NCBI GenBank assembly: GCA_001897605.1
Contig: MKTL01000004.1
Span: 1-64,000 of the forward strand
Length of the DNA stretch: 64,000 nt
Direction of reading: 5' to 3'
Origin: Clostridiales bacterium 38-18
GTDB lineage: Bacteria; Bacillota; Clostridia; Peptostreptococcales; Acidaminobacteraceae
Positions 8,704 through 16,465 of the stretch are shown piece by piece. The notes beneath the pieces are model-generated. The model did no database searches. It had not been told where the DNA came from and saw nothing but the letters and a program-made list of their open reading frames with translations. The first letter of the stretch is position 1. Every line of letters starts with the position of its first letter. Both the position numbers and the translations under genes were made by a program.

Positions 8704-10068
8704 TTAGTAATCTAGTTCCTTTAATACGTTTTTAAACTGAATAGTAAACATTATACTTGTTATTGTAACAGCAATAATATCTGCTACTGGCTCTGCTAAA
8801 AATACTGCATCTACCTTGTTTTCTAAAAACAAAGGTAATATATATATAAGTGGAATTAAAAGAATTATCTTACGTAAAATAGCTAGAAATACAGATGTCT
8901 TTGCATTTCCTAAGGCTATAAAAGTCTGCTGACAGCTAATTTGAATTCCAAATAATAGAGAAGCAGCCATGTAAATTCTCATTGCTTTAATAGAAATACT
9001 AATTAACTCAGCATCTTTAGTAAAAATTTTGGCAAATATTTGTGGAGATAACATTGCAATTGCCCATAATCCTATTGAATAAGTTAGAGATGCTTTTAGT
9101 AACAATAAAAATGCTTCTTTAACCCTATCCCCTTTCCCTGCTCCATAGTTAAAGCTAATAATTGGTGTGGCTCCTTGGGTAAGCCCAACTAATGGAAGCA
9201 TGGAAAATTGCATAACACTTGAAAGAATAGTCATGGCTCCAACTGCTAAATCTCCACCATATTTTAGTAAAGATGTATTAAATGATATGGCTAAAATACT
9301 TTCTGTTGATTGCATAATAAATGGTGCTAGTCCAAGGGCTATACAAGGTAATAATACTTTAAAATCTATCTTTAGATATTTTTTCTTGATTTTTAATAAA
9401 GTCTTATCTCCTATAAGAAATTTTATAACCCATAATGCAGAAACTCCCTGGGATATTATAGTTGCTAAAGCTGCACCTTTTACTCCCATATTAAACCCAA
9501 AAATAAATATTGGATCTAAGATAATATTTAATATTGCTCCAATTAGTACTGTAAACATACTTGTCTTTGCAAATCCTTGTGCTGTAATAAATGCATTTAG
9601 ACCTAAAGAAAGTTATACAAACAATGTTCCACAAGCATAAATTTTCAAATAATCCAATGCATATTTTATAGTATTTTCACTGGCTCCAAATGTCATTAAC
9701 ATTTTCTCTCCAAATATAAGCACTACAGCTGTTAATATCACTGAAATAAATACTAGTGCAGTAGTACAGTTTCCTAGTATTTTCTCGGCAGTATCTTTAT
9801 CTCCTTTTCCCATCATAATTGAGGAACGTGGTGCACCTCCCATACTAACTAAAGCAGCAAATGCTGATATAACCATAATAATTGGCATTGTAACACCTAC
9901 TGCAGTTAATGCAGTAGCTCCTACTTTAGGAATATGTCCTATGTACATTCTGTCCACCAAATTATACAAAAGATTAATAATCTGCGCTGTAATGGCAGGA
10001 ATAGCCATACTAAATAGTAATTTACTTATACTTTTTGTTCCTAACTCACTTTGTTGTTTATTTTCCAT
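8704..10068 (-). pseudogene. MATE-family multidrug exporter interrupted by one in-frame stop
   Basis: The N-terminal part (10068-9613) starts MENKQQSELGT and has typical MATE helices (IPAITAQIINLLYNLVDRMYIGH). It reaches YACGTLFV and a TAA at 9613-9615, then the same frame continues LSLGLNAFITAQGFAKTSMFTV and the full C-terminal half to 8704. A glutamine codon CAA changed to TAA would explain this, since no base is gained or lost. If expressed, a restart at the ATG at 9558 could give only half a transporter. The MarR gene lies 16 bp upstream. Confidence 0.88.
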
Positions 10069-10084
10069 CTCTTCTATCTTCCTC

Positions 10085-10540
10085 TCATTCTTCAAGTTCA
10101 TCAATGATGTTTTCATACATTTTATTTAATACTGTTTCCATTACTTTATATTCTTCTTCAGATATATTGGAAGTAAGAATATCAAAAAACTGTTTTTGAA
10201 CTTCATGTAACTTTTTTACAATTGGCATAGCCACTGGTTCAATTTTAAGATGAATACATCTTTTATCTAACTCATCTATATCATAGGATAGATATCCCCT
10301 TTTATATAAAGAATCTACTGACTTTGATATCATAGACTTTGACATAGCACGATATCTAGCTATATCACTTGCAGTATTAAGTGGGGCATTATTATGCAAA
10401 AATAGAAGTACATCTATTTCATTTTGGGTCAATTCTAATTCCTCTGATACTTGATAAAACATTTTTTCATACACCTTTTTTATCTTCCAACTAAATATTA
10501 AAAAAAGACTGTTTTTATTATTAACTATTTCACTTTTCAC
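10085..10540 (-). CDS. MarR-family transcriptional regulator
   Basis: A 151-residue winged-helix regulator: LTQNEIDVLLFLHNNAP, then the recognition helix AMSKSMISKSVDSLYKRGYL and the wing with DELDKRCIHL. The start is a GTG at 10540 with GAGGTG upstream. It is cotranscribed with the MATE exporter gene and probably represses both through the palindrome just upstream. The ligand is unknown. Confidence 0.88.
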   Translation of the reverse strand: MKSEIVNNKNSLFLIFSWKIKKVYEKMFYQVSEELELTQNEIDVLLFLHNNAPLNTASDIARYRAMSKSMISKSVDSLYKRGYLSYDIDELDKRCIHLKIEPVAMPIVKKLHEVQKQFFDILTSNISEEEYKVMETVLNKMYENIIDELEE

Positions 10541-10565
10541 TTAAATTCACCTCTTTTTTAATATA

Positions 10566-10579
10566 GTTCAATATTGAAC
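10566..10579. promoter_or_regulatory. probable MarR operator
   Basis: GTTCAATATTGAAC is a perfect 14-bp palindrome 26 bp upstream of the marR-type start codon, the usual place for autoregulation. Confidence 0.65.
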
Positions 10580-10639
10580 CATATTAACATACTTACTTCT
10601 CTTTTTCAATACAAATTCCACTAGTACTATGTCTATTAT

Positions 10640-10692
10640 TAAATAAAAAACCTTGTAGCTCTGTATTTTTCATAAAGAACTCAACACTAGAA
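10640..10692 (-). pseudogene. third, start-less trace of the MSKFF gene 5' end
   Basis: Downstream of hairpin 3 the minus strand has AAACAAAAAG, as before the MSKLF remnant, then codons for EFFMKNTELQG, matching KFFMYDSELQE of the intact gene. The ATG position reads AGT, so the start codon is lost. The trace soon runs into unrelated DNA. Confidence 0.5.
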
Positions 10693-11029
10693 TTTTCTTT
10701 ACTTTTTGTTTAAGGCATAAAAAAAGCGAGTTCATTTGGTCCATGGTTGACCTAAACTTCGCCTCTTTACTTTCTATATTAAATTTTAGAATGATTTTCT
10801 TAATAATTAAATGGAATGGTCCTATTTCAATTATTAATATAATTAATTTTTCATCATATTTACTAAATATTATCCTATAATTACCAACTCTAAGTCTATA
10901 ATTGCAATTATCACCTTGTAACCTTTTCACATCTCCAAATGGTAATTCATTTATTGCTTTTATTATTCTTAATTGATTATCCTTTCTTTGTGGACATGTT
11001 CTCACAAACAGAAAACCATTGAATGTCAT
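10670..11029 (-). pseudogene. RelE-type toxin remnant fused to repeat DNA at both ends
   Basis: The middle of this 119-codon frame (IIKAINELPFGDVKRLQGDNCNYRLRVGNYRIIFSKYDEKLIILIIEIG) is a clear RelE core. The first 14 codons are instead the reverse complement of a VDMFSQT-type attachment fragment (10989-11025). The last 35 codons run through leader hairpin 3. The normal N-terminus and stop are therefore missing, and no antitoxin gene is nearby. A broken toxin gene is the likely state. Confidence 0.65.
10717..10765 (-). terminator. leader hairpin plus T-run (copy 3)
   Basis: On the minus strand GCGAAGTTTAGGTC pairs with GGACCAAATGAACTCGC and is followed by eight T residues. It has the same stem core, the same upstream AT-rich motif and the same spacing to the gene trace as copies 1 and 2. 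Confidence 0.65.
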
Positions 11030-11215
11030 CTACGCAGCCAATAGCTTAAACTATTGGTATTACTAAGTTCTACTGCTTTTCTAGCCTAACGATACTCTCA
11101 ACGTGGCTCGACCGTATGTTTTTAATTACAACAAACGCACATTTTCAACCTATCGGTTCGGTAGATGCAGTCGACAAATTTTACCTGTTTGGTAGAAATG
11201 TTCTACAAATTGGAG
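10989..11215. repeat. diverged methyltransferase 3'-end remnant with flanking scars (copy D)
   Basis: Minus strand 11105-11070 encodes HVESIVRLEKQ and TAG, the family's C-terminus, followed by a perfect CCAATAG/CTATTGG hairpin (11039-11058). Upstream of it two 30-bp units read VEHFYQT and VDCIYRT (about 11204-11145). On the opposite strand 10989-11016 reads VDMFSQT, an inverted unit. It has the same architecture as copy A with a more diverged sequence. It separates the MATE block from the BlaRI block. Confidence 0.6.
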
Positions 11216-11216
11216 T

Positions 11217-11498
11217 TTATTTGTTTCTCAACCTTCGCCTTTTTAAAAGCCAAGAAAAAATATAGGCTATAGCAGTAAAGAAAATAACAACAATTAATTG
11301 CATAGGTATTGATATTCTCCAAAATATAGAACTTTCAGGTACAGTTAATAAATCTGGCATAACCAATATGCTATATATTATTGACAACCCCGTAGAAATA
11401 ATTGGAGAAATCCAGAGTGCTTTCCTTTTTAGAAAAAACATCAATAGAACTGATGCCACCGGAAAGGTAAAAAAAACTAAAACTTGCCACAAATCCAT
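11217..11498 (-). CDS. small three-helix membrane protein
   Basis: A 93-residue protein with about three membrane helices (VLVFFTFPVASVLLMFFL, ISPIISTGLSIIYSILV, PMQLIVVIFFTAIAYIFSWL) and a basic tail KRRRLRNK. The start at 11498 has GGAGG upstream. It resembles small DUF2651-type proteins in size and pattern, but I am not sure. Function unknown. Confidence 0.65.
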   Translation of the reverse strand: MDLWQVLVFFTFPVASVLLMFFLKRKALWISPIISTGLSIIYSILVMPDLLTVPESSIFWRISIPMQLIVVIFFTAIAYIFSWLLKRRRLRNK

Positions 11499-11538
11499 AA
11501 ATACCTCCTGTGTATTAAAATCTTAACCAAATTGGAAT

Positions 11539-11766
11539 TTACCGCCCGAATGTCGTATTTTCATATACTGTTATACCAAGAATCTTTATTTCAATCCCTG
11601 TATCGTAACCATCTACTCCTCTGAGCGCATGATAATCTGTTATGCTGTACAAGACTGCTTGATATTTAACAGTTCCACCGTCTTTATAGCGTAACGGAAT
11701 TGGGAACAGCAAAATCAAAGCTATAATAATAATAATGGTGATTCTGATTATCTTTTTCTTCATCAT
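11539..11766 (-). CDS. small membrane-anchored hypothetical protein
   Basis: A 75-residue protein with one N-terminal membrane helix (IIRITIIIIIALILLFPIP), then an outside segment RYKDGGTVKYQAVLYSITDYH and ILGITVYENT. This pattern is common in clostridial small proteins of unknown role. The gene is 21 bp downstream of the 11788-12309 gene and probably in the same transcript. Confidence 0.65.
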   Translation of the reverse strand: MMKKKIIRITIIIIIALILLFPIPLRYKDGGTVKYQAVLYSITDYHALRGVDGYDTGIEIKILGITVYENTTFGR

Positions 11767-11787
11767 CTTCTTACCTCAAATTCATGT

Positions 11788-12309
11788 TTATCTCTCTATG
11801 CCTAATGTATCGTAATACTCCTCAGAATACGGGATCGTTGAATAGTCAAAATCTGCTTGTATAATTTTCACATATTGATAAGCATTTGACTGGGCTTCAA
11901 TTCCAAATTCCTTACGCAAGGTATTCAGTGCAGCATCTCGTGCTAGCCAATCATTTTCTTCTTCTGATTTCAGCATCTCTGAAAACTGTGCTTCGTCAAT
12001 GTAGCAAATTTGCTCTAACGTACTGGCACCTTTGCAAAAAAGCACGAGTGATAAAAACTCCTGAAAGTTATGTGCAATAGGTTCAACATAGTGTTCATCG
12101 CAGGGCATAGGGCTAACGGCAAATACCATACTAGAGCTAATTGATGGAACAAAACAAAAATGTATCCCGTCAACACCTACCCAACCAATAACTTCTGCAC
12201 CAACCGGGGTACAGAAATATGCCACATCACTACCGTTCCATCCTAAGCCTAGCGCATCCATTGATGATGAAAAAGCACGGAAACGATGAAATAGATCATT
12301 ATTTGTCAT
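11788..12309 (-). CDS. hypothetical protein, possibly SUKH-like
   Basis: About 173 residues from the ATG at 12309 (GTGAGG 8 nt upstream); an upstream ATG at 12339 would overlap the preceding gene. It is soluble, with no signal peptide. VAYFCTPVGAEVIGWVGVDGIHFCFVP and YVEPIAHNFQEFLSLVLFCKGASTLEQI recall the SUKH/SMI1 style of immunity-related proteins, a low-certainty impression. The C-terminal part ends FDYSTIPYSEEYYDTLGIER. Confidence 0.6.
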   Translation of the reverse strand: MTNNDLFHRFRAFSSSMDALGLGWNGSDVAYFCTPVGAEVIGWVGVDGIHFCFVPSISSSMVFAVSPMPCDEHYVEPIAHNFQEFLSLVLFCKGASTLEQICYIDEAQFSEMLKSEEENDWLARDAALNTLRKEFGIEAQSNAYQYVKIIQADFDYSTIPYSEEYYDTLGIER

Positions 12310-12328
12310 TTTATTAACCTCACTAAAT

Positions 12329-12664
12329 TTAGATTCCATAATGAATTATATATTTTTCATTTTCTCTTGCTTGATTAGCTAATCCTATCAAATGGGTATA
12401 TTCCTTTTTATTTTGAGACAACATAATACTTATAAAGATATCCATTGATTTAGGCGGTATAAGTGTAATACCACAATAGGCAAGACCCCTTTCTTCTCTT
12501 TGCAGAGTATGCCAATAGCAATCTACCCCCTGCAAATTCACCATAATGGGTTCAATAAAATCATCATCAACTGCAATACAATTATATTTTTGAGGTTCAT
12601 AAGTATCATAATGTTCGTAAAATGATGGTTCTTTTTGCATAATTCCAAACTCATGTTTAGGCAT
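12329..12664 (-). CDS. conserved hypothetical protein
   Basis: A 111-residue soluble protein, start MPKHEFGIMQ, with YNCIAVDDDFIEPIM and CYWHTLQREERGLAYCGITLIPP. I recognise the family as recurrent in Firmicutes accessory regions but know no function. AGAGGTG precedes the ATG. It lies in a run of small genes 12664 to 11217 that may be one operon. Confidence 0.65.
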   Translation of the reverse strand: MPKHEFGIMQKEPSFYEHYDTYEPQKYNCIAVDDDFIEPIMVNLQGVDCYWHTLQREERGLAYCGITLIPPKSMDIFISIMLSQNKKEYTHLIGLANQARENEKYIIHYGI

Positions 12665-12713
12665 TGTCGGTACACCTCTTCAAATTCCTGCTAATTTATT
12701 ACATTTAACTACT

Positions 12714-13124
12714 TTATTGATTTCGTCTCCACAGCTTATTATTTAAATTTATAGCATCATCTGTGATAACAATTTTTAGCTCAAAAGCATGTCTATATTT
12801 TTCATCTGCAAATTGGGGATCAATACTATAAAAAACAAAGTCTTCCTCACCTTTGCCAAGAATATCAAATACAAAAACATCAGTATCACCTTCTGCATAG
12901 CTATTTGATAATAAAACTATTTTTTCTCCTCTTAATCTGCTTTCATATCCATAAGGCTTATATTTATTGGAAGGTCTAGTGGCATAAACCGTTATTTGAC
13001 CTGTTTCTTCTGAATATGATGCATTCAAGTATGTTACTTCCTTATTGCTGTTTTTATTTACGATTATTGAGATAATAATCAAAGTAGCAAAAAGCAAAAT
13101 TAATACCCATAACTTTTTCTTCAC
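12714..13124 (-). CDS. membrane-anchored hypothetical protein
   Basis: A 136-residue protein from the GTG at 13124, chosen because AAAGGTGAT stands just upstream and would be inside the gene if the GTG at 13133 were used. One N-terminal helix (KLWVLILLFATLIIISIIV) is followed by an outside beta-rich domain ending IVITDDAINLNNKLWRRNQ. Function unknown. A broken paralogue lies immediately upstream. Confidence 0.65.
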   Translation of the reverse strand: MKKKLWVLILLFATLIIISIIVNKNSNKEVTYLNASYSEETGQITVYATRPSNKYKPYGYESRLRGEKIVLLSNSYAEGDTDVFVFDILGKGEEDFVFYSIDPQFADEKYRHAFELKIVITDDAINLNNKLWRRNQ

Positions 13125-13193
13125 GTTAATCACCTTTCTAATAATCCGTACTCTTACACAGGTAAATTATATTACTTAACCTTAAATTGGAAT

Positions 13194-13355
13194 TTATCGT
13201 CTCCATAGTTCATTATTTAAATTAACCACCTCGTCTGTTATAACAATTCTAAGTTGCCTGGCAGCCTTCTATTTATCATTTGGGGCTTGATGATCAATAC
13301 TATAAAAAGTTAACTCAACATTACCATTGCCGAGAATATCAAAAGTAAATGAATC
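13194..13355 (-). pseudogene. fragment of a paralogue of the 12714-13124 gene
   Basis: The minus strand reads FTFDILGNGN...FYSIDHQ, then a shift and stop, then RIVITDEVVNLNNELWRR and TAA. This parallels VFDILGKGEE...FYSIDPQ and KIVITDDAINLNNKLWRR of the downstream gene. The 5' half is absent. It is a decayed tandem duplicate lying between that gene and the BlaR1-type gene. Confidence 0.75.
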
Positions 13356-13390
13356 TTTTCAACTCTTTATCTCTTCAGCATAGTGTTTGT

Positions 13391-15691
13391 CTACTTTTTT
13401 ATAAAAGAATCTTTATTGAACACATAATGTTCTGGCTTGTTTGGCTCAAAGTACACTTCAAATAGCTTTTTATCTTTATCTTGCAAAATTACCGATTTTG
13501 CACCGATCGATTTATTAATATCAGAAACAACTACTTTCCCTTCTTTCAGCATGTATATTCTTGTTTCAGGAATTGTACCTGTTGTTGCTACAACTTCGTT
13601 CTTACCATCGCTGTCCAAGTCAATTTCAATTGTGCTTCCATCTACCTGAATAATCGCCTCTTCCAGTTTTTCCTCAACAAACCAATAAAATGCCTGTGCA
13701 TAATTGGCACCCAATATTCCATAAATCTTTACAGCCTTCTTTCCAAATACCTGAATCTCTTCAATTCCCATTAAATCTTCTGGTGTGTTCACCATTGACA
13801 CCTGACCTATATAATAAGATTTACCATTCAAATTAATTCCGCCTTTAAATTCACCATTTTCATTATCCTTAAATATAAAAGCGCTAAGTTCTTTATCGAT
13901 AATTTTTTCTTCAATAATTCTAATATTATTCGATTGCAAACTTTTAATTTTTAAATTACCTATTTCAGAGAATTTTAATGGGTATGTATTATTTTCTTTT
14001 TCAAATAATATCCATTTATTTTTTAATAACACAACAAGGCCATCATCATAATAAGCGTATTTTGAACCTATTGAACCAAAGTTTGATTGCCCTTCTTCGT
14101 TTGGTTTTTTTGACTGGTCAACCGAAGAGCTGATTTCTCCAATAATTGCATTATTATTAATTTCAACAGACACATGTTTACCAGTATCTAGATATAACTT
14201 ATTATTGACCATAATCATCGGCCTTCTATCGGATAGGCTTTGAGAAACCTCAGTATTAATAGACTCTAAATTTGAATACCCATATAATATTCCGCCATTA
14301 TATTCAAGAGTAAAACCATCTTTAATAACATCAAAATATTCAATATCAATTCCAAAAGAAAATTTCGAATTAGGCCCATACCCCCTCTGTCCTACAACAA
14401 CGTCTATTTTATTATTTTTCTTATCATATATATTAAATGCATTTGACGGATGATAAGTTGCGATAGTACCATCTTCATTAAAAGTACTATGATATAAAAA
14501 TTCCCCACTATCATAATTAATAAATTGTCTTGCATCAAAATTGAAATAAATATCATTTCCTCGATGCATAACATTCTCTAACAAAATTTCTACTTTGCCC
14601 ACTTCTCCTATCTCTTTATTCAAATTTATTACTTCATCTTCATTTTTTGGAATCCATGTTGGTTCTATATAGACTGTGAAAGAAATAGGTTTCTGAATTT
14701 CATAGATTGCATAACCATCTCTATTAATAATATTATTAAATATTGCCTCTTCACTTAATGGATTTGCGAGTAATGCAATTCCTACAATAATTACAGCTAT
14801 AATTGATACGACGACAATCCAAAACCTTGGTTTTTTGTAATTTAACACGTTTTTAATCCTCCCTCTTACATTCCCCTCGCCAAATGCAAGAGGACTTCCA
14901 TTAAAAATGTGTTTTCCGGTAGCAAGCGACAATAACGAATTAGCATAAGGCTTTTTAATATCTTCATTGCTCATCTGTTTCAGTACTCTTTCGTCACAGG
15001 ATAGCTCCATATCCGTACTCATTAACATAAACGCAACCCACACAAGTGGATTAAACCAGTGGATGGACAGCGTCAAGAAAGCTAACACCTTAATAATGTG
15101 ATCCTTTCGATGGATATGGGTCTGTTCATGCAGCAAAATATAGCTTCTTTCGGTGGCATTAAGTCCAACTGGTAAATATATCTTGGGGTTTATTAATCCA
15201 AGAACAAATGGCGTTTTCAAATTCTTAGCTTCGAAGATATTCTGTTCTTTTAATTGCGCGCTTTTAAGCTGTCTTCTTAAGATTAAAATAGATACAAGGC
15301 TATAAACAAGCAATGCTATTATACCTAAAACCCAGATGTATGCTCCTATTTCCATGTATATCTGAAGTGGATTTGCACTTGCTCCAGCAGTCGGTGCGGG
15401 AAGGGATTGACTTACAAATGAATCAACTACTTCTATCCCACTATTAATCTTCGGACTTTGCTGATAGATGATATCATAGGGAATTGGTACAGCATTTCCA
15501 TTCCGTGGCATAAGACTAAATATGCTTTCAAAGGAGAATGGCATTATCAGACGAAAAGCAACCACACCCCATAAGGCATAGCTGATGACTTTTGGAGCTT
15601 TTTTAAGTAGTAGCCTGATTAGTATTACAAAGAGGATTACATAACTTGCCGTAAGGCTCATATTTAAAACAGAAAGAAATAGTTCGCTCAT
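13391..15691 (-). CDS. BlaR1/MecR1-family M56 peptidase with an unusual C-terminal region
   Basis: A 766-residue membrane sensor-protease. Helices near 5-30, 36-55 and 112-138 and the zinc site HEQTH (188-192) with E229 in DMELSCDE form the M56 core. A fourth helix lies near 291-308. The outside region of about 455 residues is not the penicillin-binding domain of BlaR1. It is beta-rich, and its last part (IEIDLDSDGKNEVVATTG) resembles an FG-GAP-like repeat. On sensing a signal it should inactivate the BlaI-type repressor encoded 2 bp upstream. The signal is unknown. Confidence 0.85.
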   Translation of the reverse strand: MSELFLSVLNMSLTASYVILFVILIRLLLKKAPKVISYALWGVVAFRLIMPFSFESIFSLMPRNGNAVPIPYDIIYQQSPKINSGIEVVDSFVSQSLPAPTAGASANPLQIYMEIGAYIWVLGIIALLVYSLVSILILRRQLKSAQLKEQNIFEAKNLKTPFVLGLINPKIYLPVGLNATERSYILLHEQTHIHRKDHIIKVLAFLTLSIHWFNPLVWVAFMLMSTDMELSCDERVLKQMSNEDIKKPYANSLLSLATGKHIFNGSPLAFGEGNVRGRIKNVLNYKKPRFWIVVVSIIAVIIVGIALLANPLSEEAIFNNIINRDGYAIYEIQKPISFTVYIEPTWIPKNEDEVINLNKEIGEVGKVEILLENVMHRGNDIYFNFDARQFINYDSGEFLYHSTFNEDGTIATYHPSNAFNIYDKKNNKIDVVVGQRGYGPNSKFSFGIDIEYFDVIKDGFTLEYNGGILYGYSNLESINTEVSQSLSDRRPMIMVNNKLYLDTGKHVSVEINNNAIIGEISSSVDQSKKPNEEGQSNFGSIGSKYAYYDDGLVVLLKNKWILFEKENNTYPLKFSEIGNLKIKSLQSNNIRIIEEKIIDKELSAFIFKDNENGEFKGGINLNGKSYYIGQVSMVNTPEDLMGIEEIQVFGKKAVKIYGILGANYAQAFYWFVEEKLEEAIIQVDGSTIEIDLDSDGKNEVVATTGTIPETRIYMLKEGKVVVSDINKSIGAKSVILQDKDKKLFEVYFEPNKPEHYVFNKDSFIKK

Positions 15692-15693
15692 TG

Positions 15694-16056
15694 CTACACC
15701 TCCTTGTGCTCATCAATCAATCTTTTCAACTCTTCGGCTTGATGATTACTTAATTTTTTACCACTTATAAAAGATGTTAGAAATTTCGGCAGTGACCCTC
15801 CAAAGGTATCCTCAACAAAACGTATACTTTGATTTGCGTAATATTCATCCTTTGAAATTAGAGATGAAACCAGTGCATTTTCATTTTGAAAAATACCTTT
15901 TTCACATAACTTTTTAAGTACTGTATATGTTGTGGACTTTTTCCAATTCATTTCTTTTTCACTTAGCTTCACAAGGTCACCGGAACCAATCGGCTCGTTC
16001 TGCCAGATTAATTCTGCAAACTTTTCTTCAGTTTCTGCAAGTTTATAATACTTCAT
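15694..16056 (-). CDS. BlaI/MecI-family repressor
   Basis: A 120-residue winged-helix repressor starting MKYYKLAETEEKFAELIW, with NWKKSTTYTVLKKLCEKGIF as recognition helix and a C-terminal dimerisation region. I chose the ATG at 16056 (AAGGAGG 6 nt upstream) over 16080. It forms a two-gene operon with the M56 sensor 2 bp downstream, the classical BlaI-BlaR1 layout. Proteolysis of this repressor would induce the target genes, none of which is an obvious beta-lactamase here. Confidence 0.92.
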   Translation of the reverse strand: MKYYKLAETEEKFAELIWQNEPIGSGDLVKLSEKEMNWKKSTTYTVLKKLCEKGIFQNENALVSSLISKDEYYANQSIRFVEDTFGGSLPKFLTSFISGKKLSNHQAEELKRLIDEHKEV

Positions 16057-16084
16057 GATAAACCTCCTTGGTCTATTCAATATC

Positions 16085-16102
16085 GACTTTATATTATAAG
16101 TC
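16085..16102. promoter_or_regulatory. probable BlaI-type operator
   Basis: GACTT and AAGTC arms around ATAATATA form an 18-bp palindrome 29 bp upstream of the repressor start, where an autoregulatory operator is expected. Confidence 0.55.
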
Positions 16103-16166
16103 TATACTGAATAAACCAAACTGTCAATGACGATTTCTTTTAAAAAATGTAACAAGATTTAAGATT

Positions 16167-16210
16167 ATAAAAACCGCCAACCAAGAGGGCTTATCTCCAG
16201 ATTGACGGCC
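16167..16210 (-). terminator. terminator-like hairpin downstream of the methyltransferase tail
   Basis: On the minus strand CCGTCAA pairs with TTGGCGG across an 18-nt loop and is followed by TTTTTAT. The gap 16057-16465 holds this, the operator, and the hairpin-containing tail shared with copies A and B (about 16390-16465). Nothing else is seen in it. Confidence 0.6.
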
Positions 16211-16465
16211 TGATATACTTCAACTTCAATTCCCTATTTAAACCTCACACCAATATTGCTTTCAAATAATGTCTGCTTTCCTATAGTTATTTTATTTTAT
16301 AATTTTTTATCATAAGGTGATTTTGCATCATTTTGAAAGCTATATCTGAAAAATCACCTTCTGCATCAGTATTTTTCGCTGAAAAAGGGGTCTAAAATCG
16401 TGCGTTTTTAACCCCTTTTTTTGCTCATTTTTCACCCCCAAGCCACTACATGTAGTGGTCAAACT

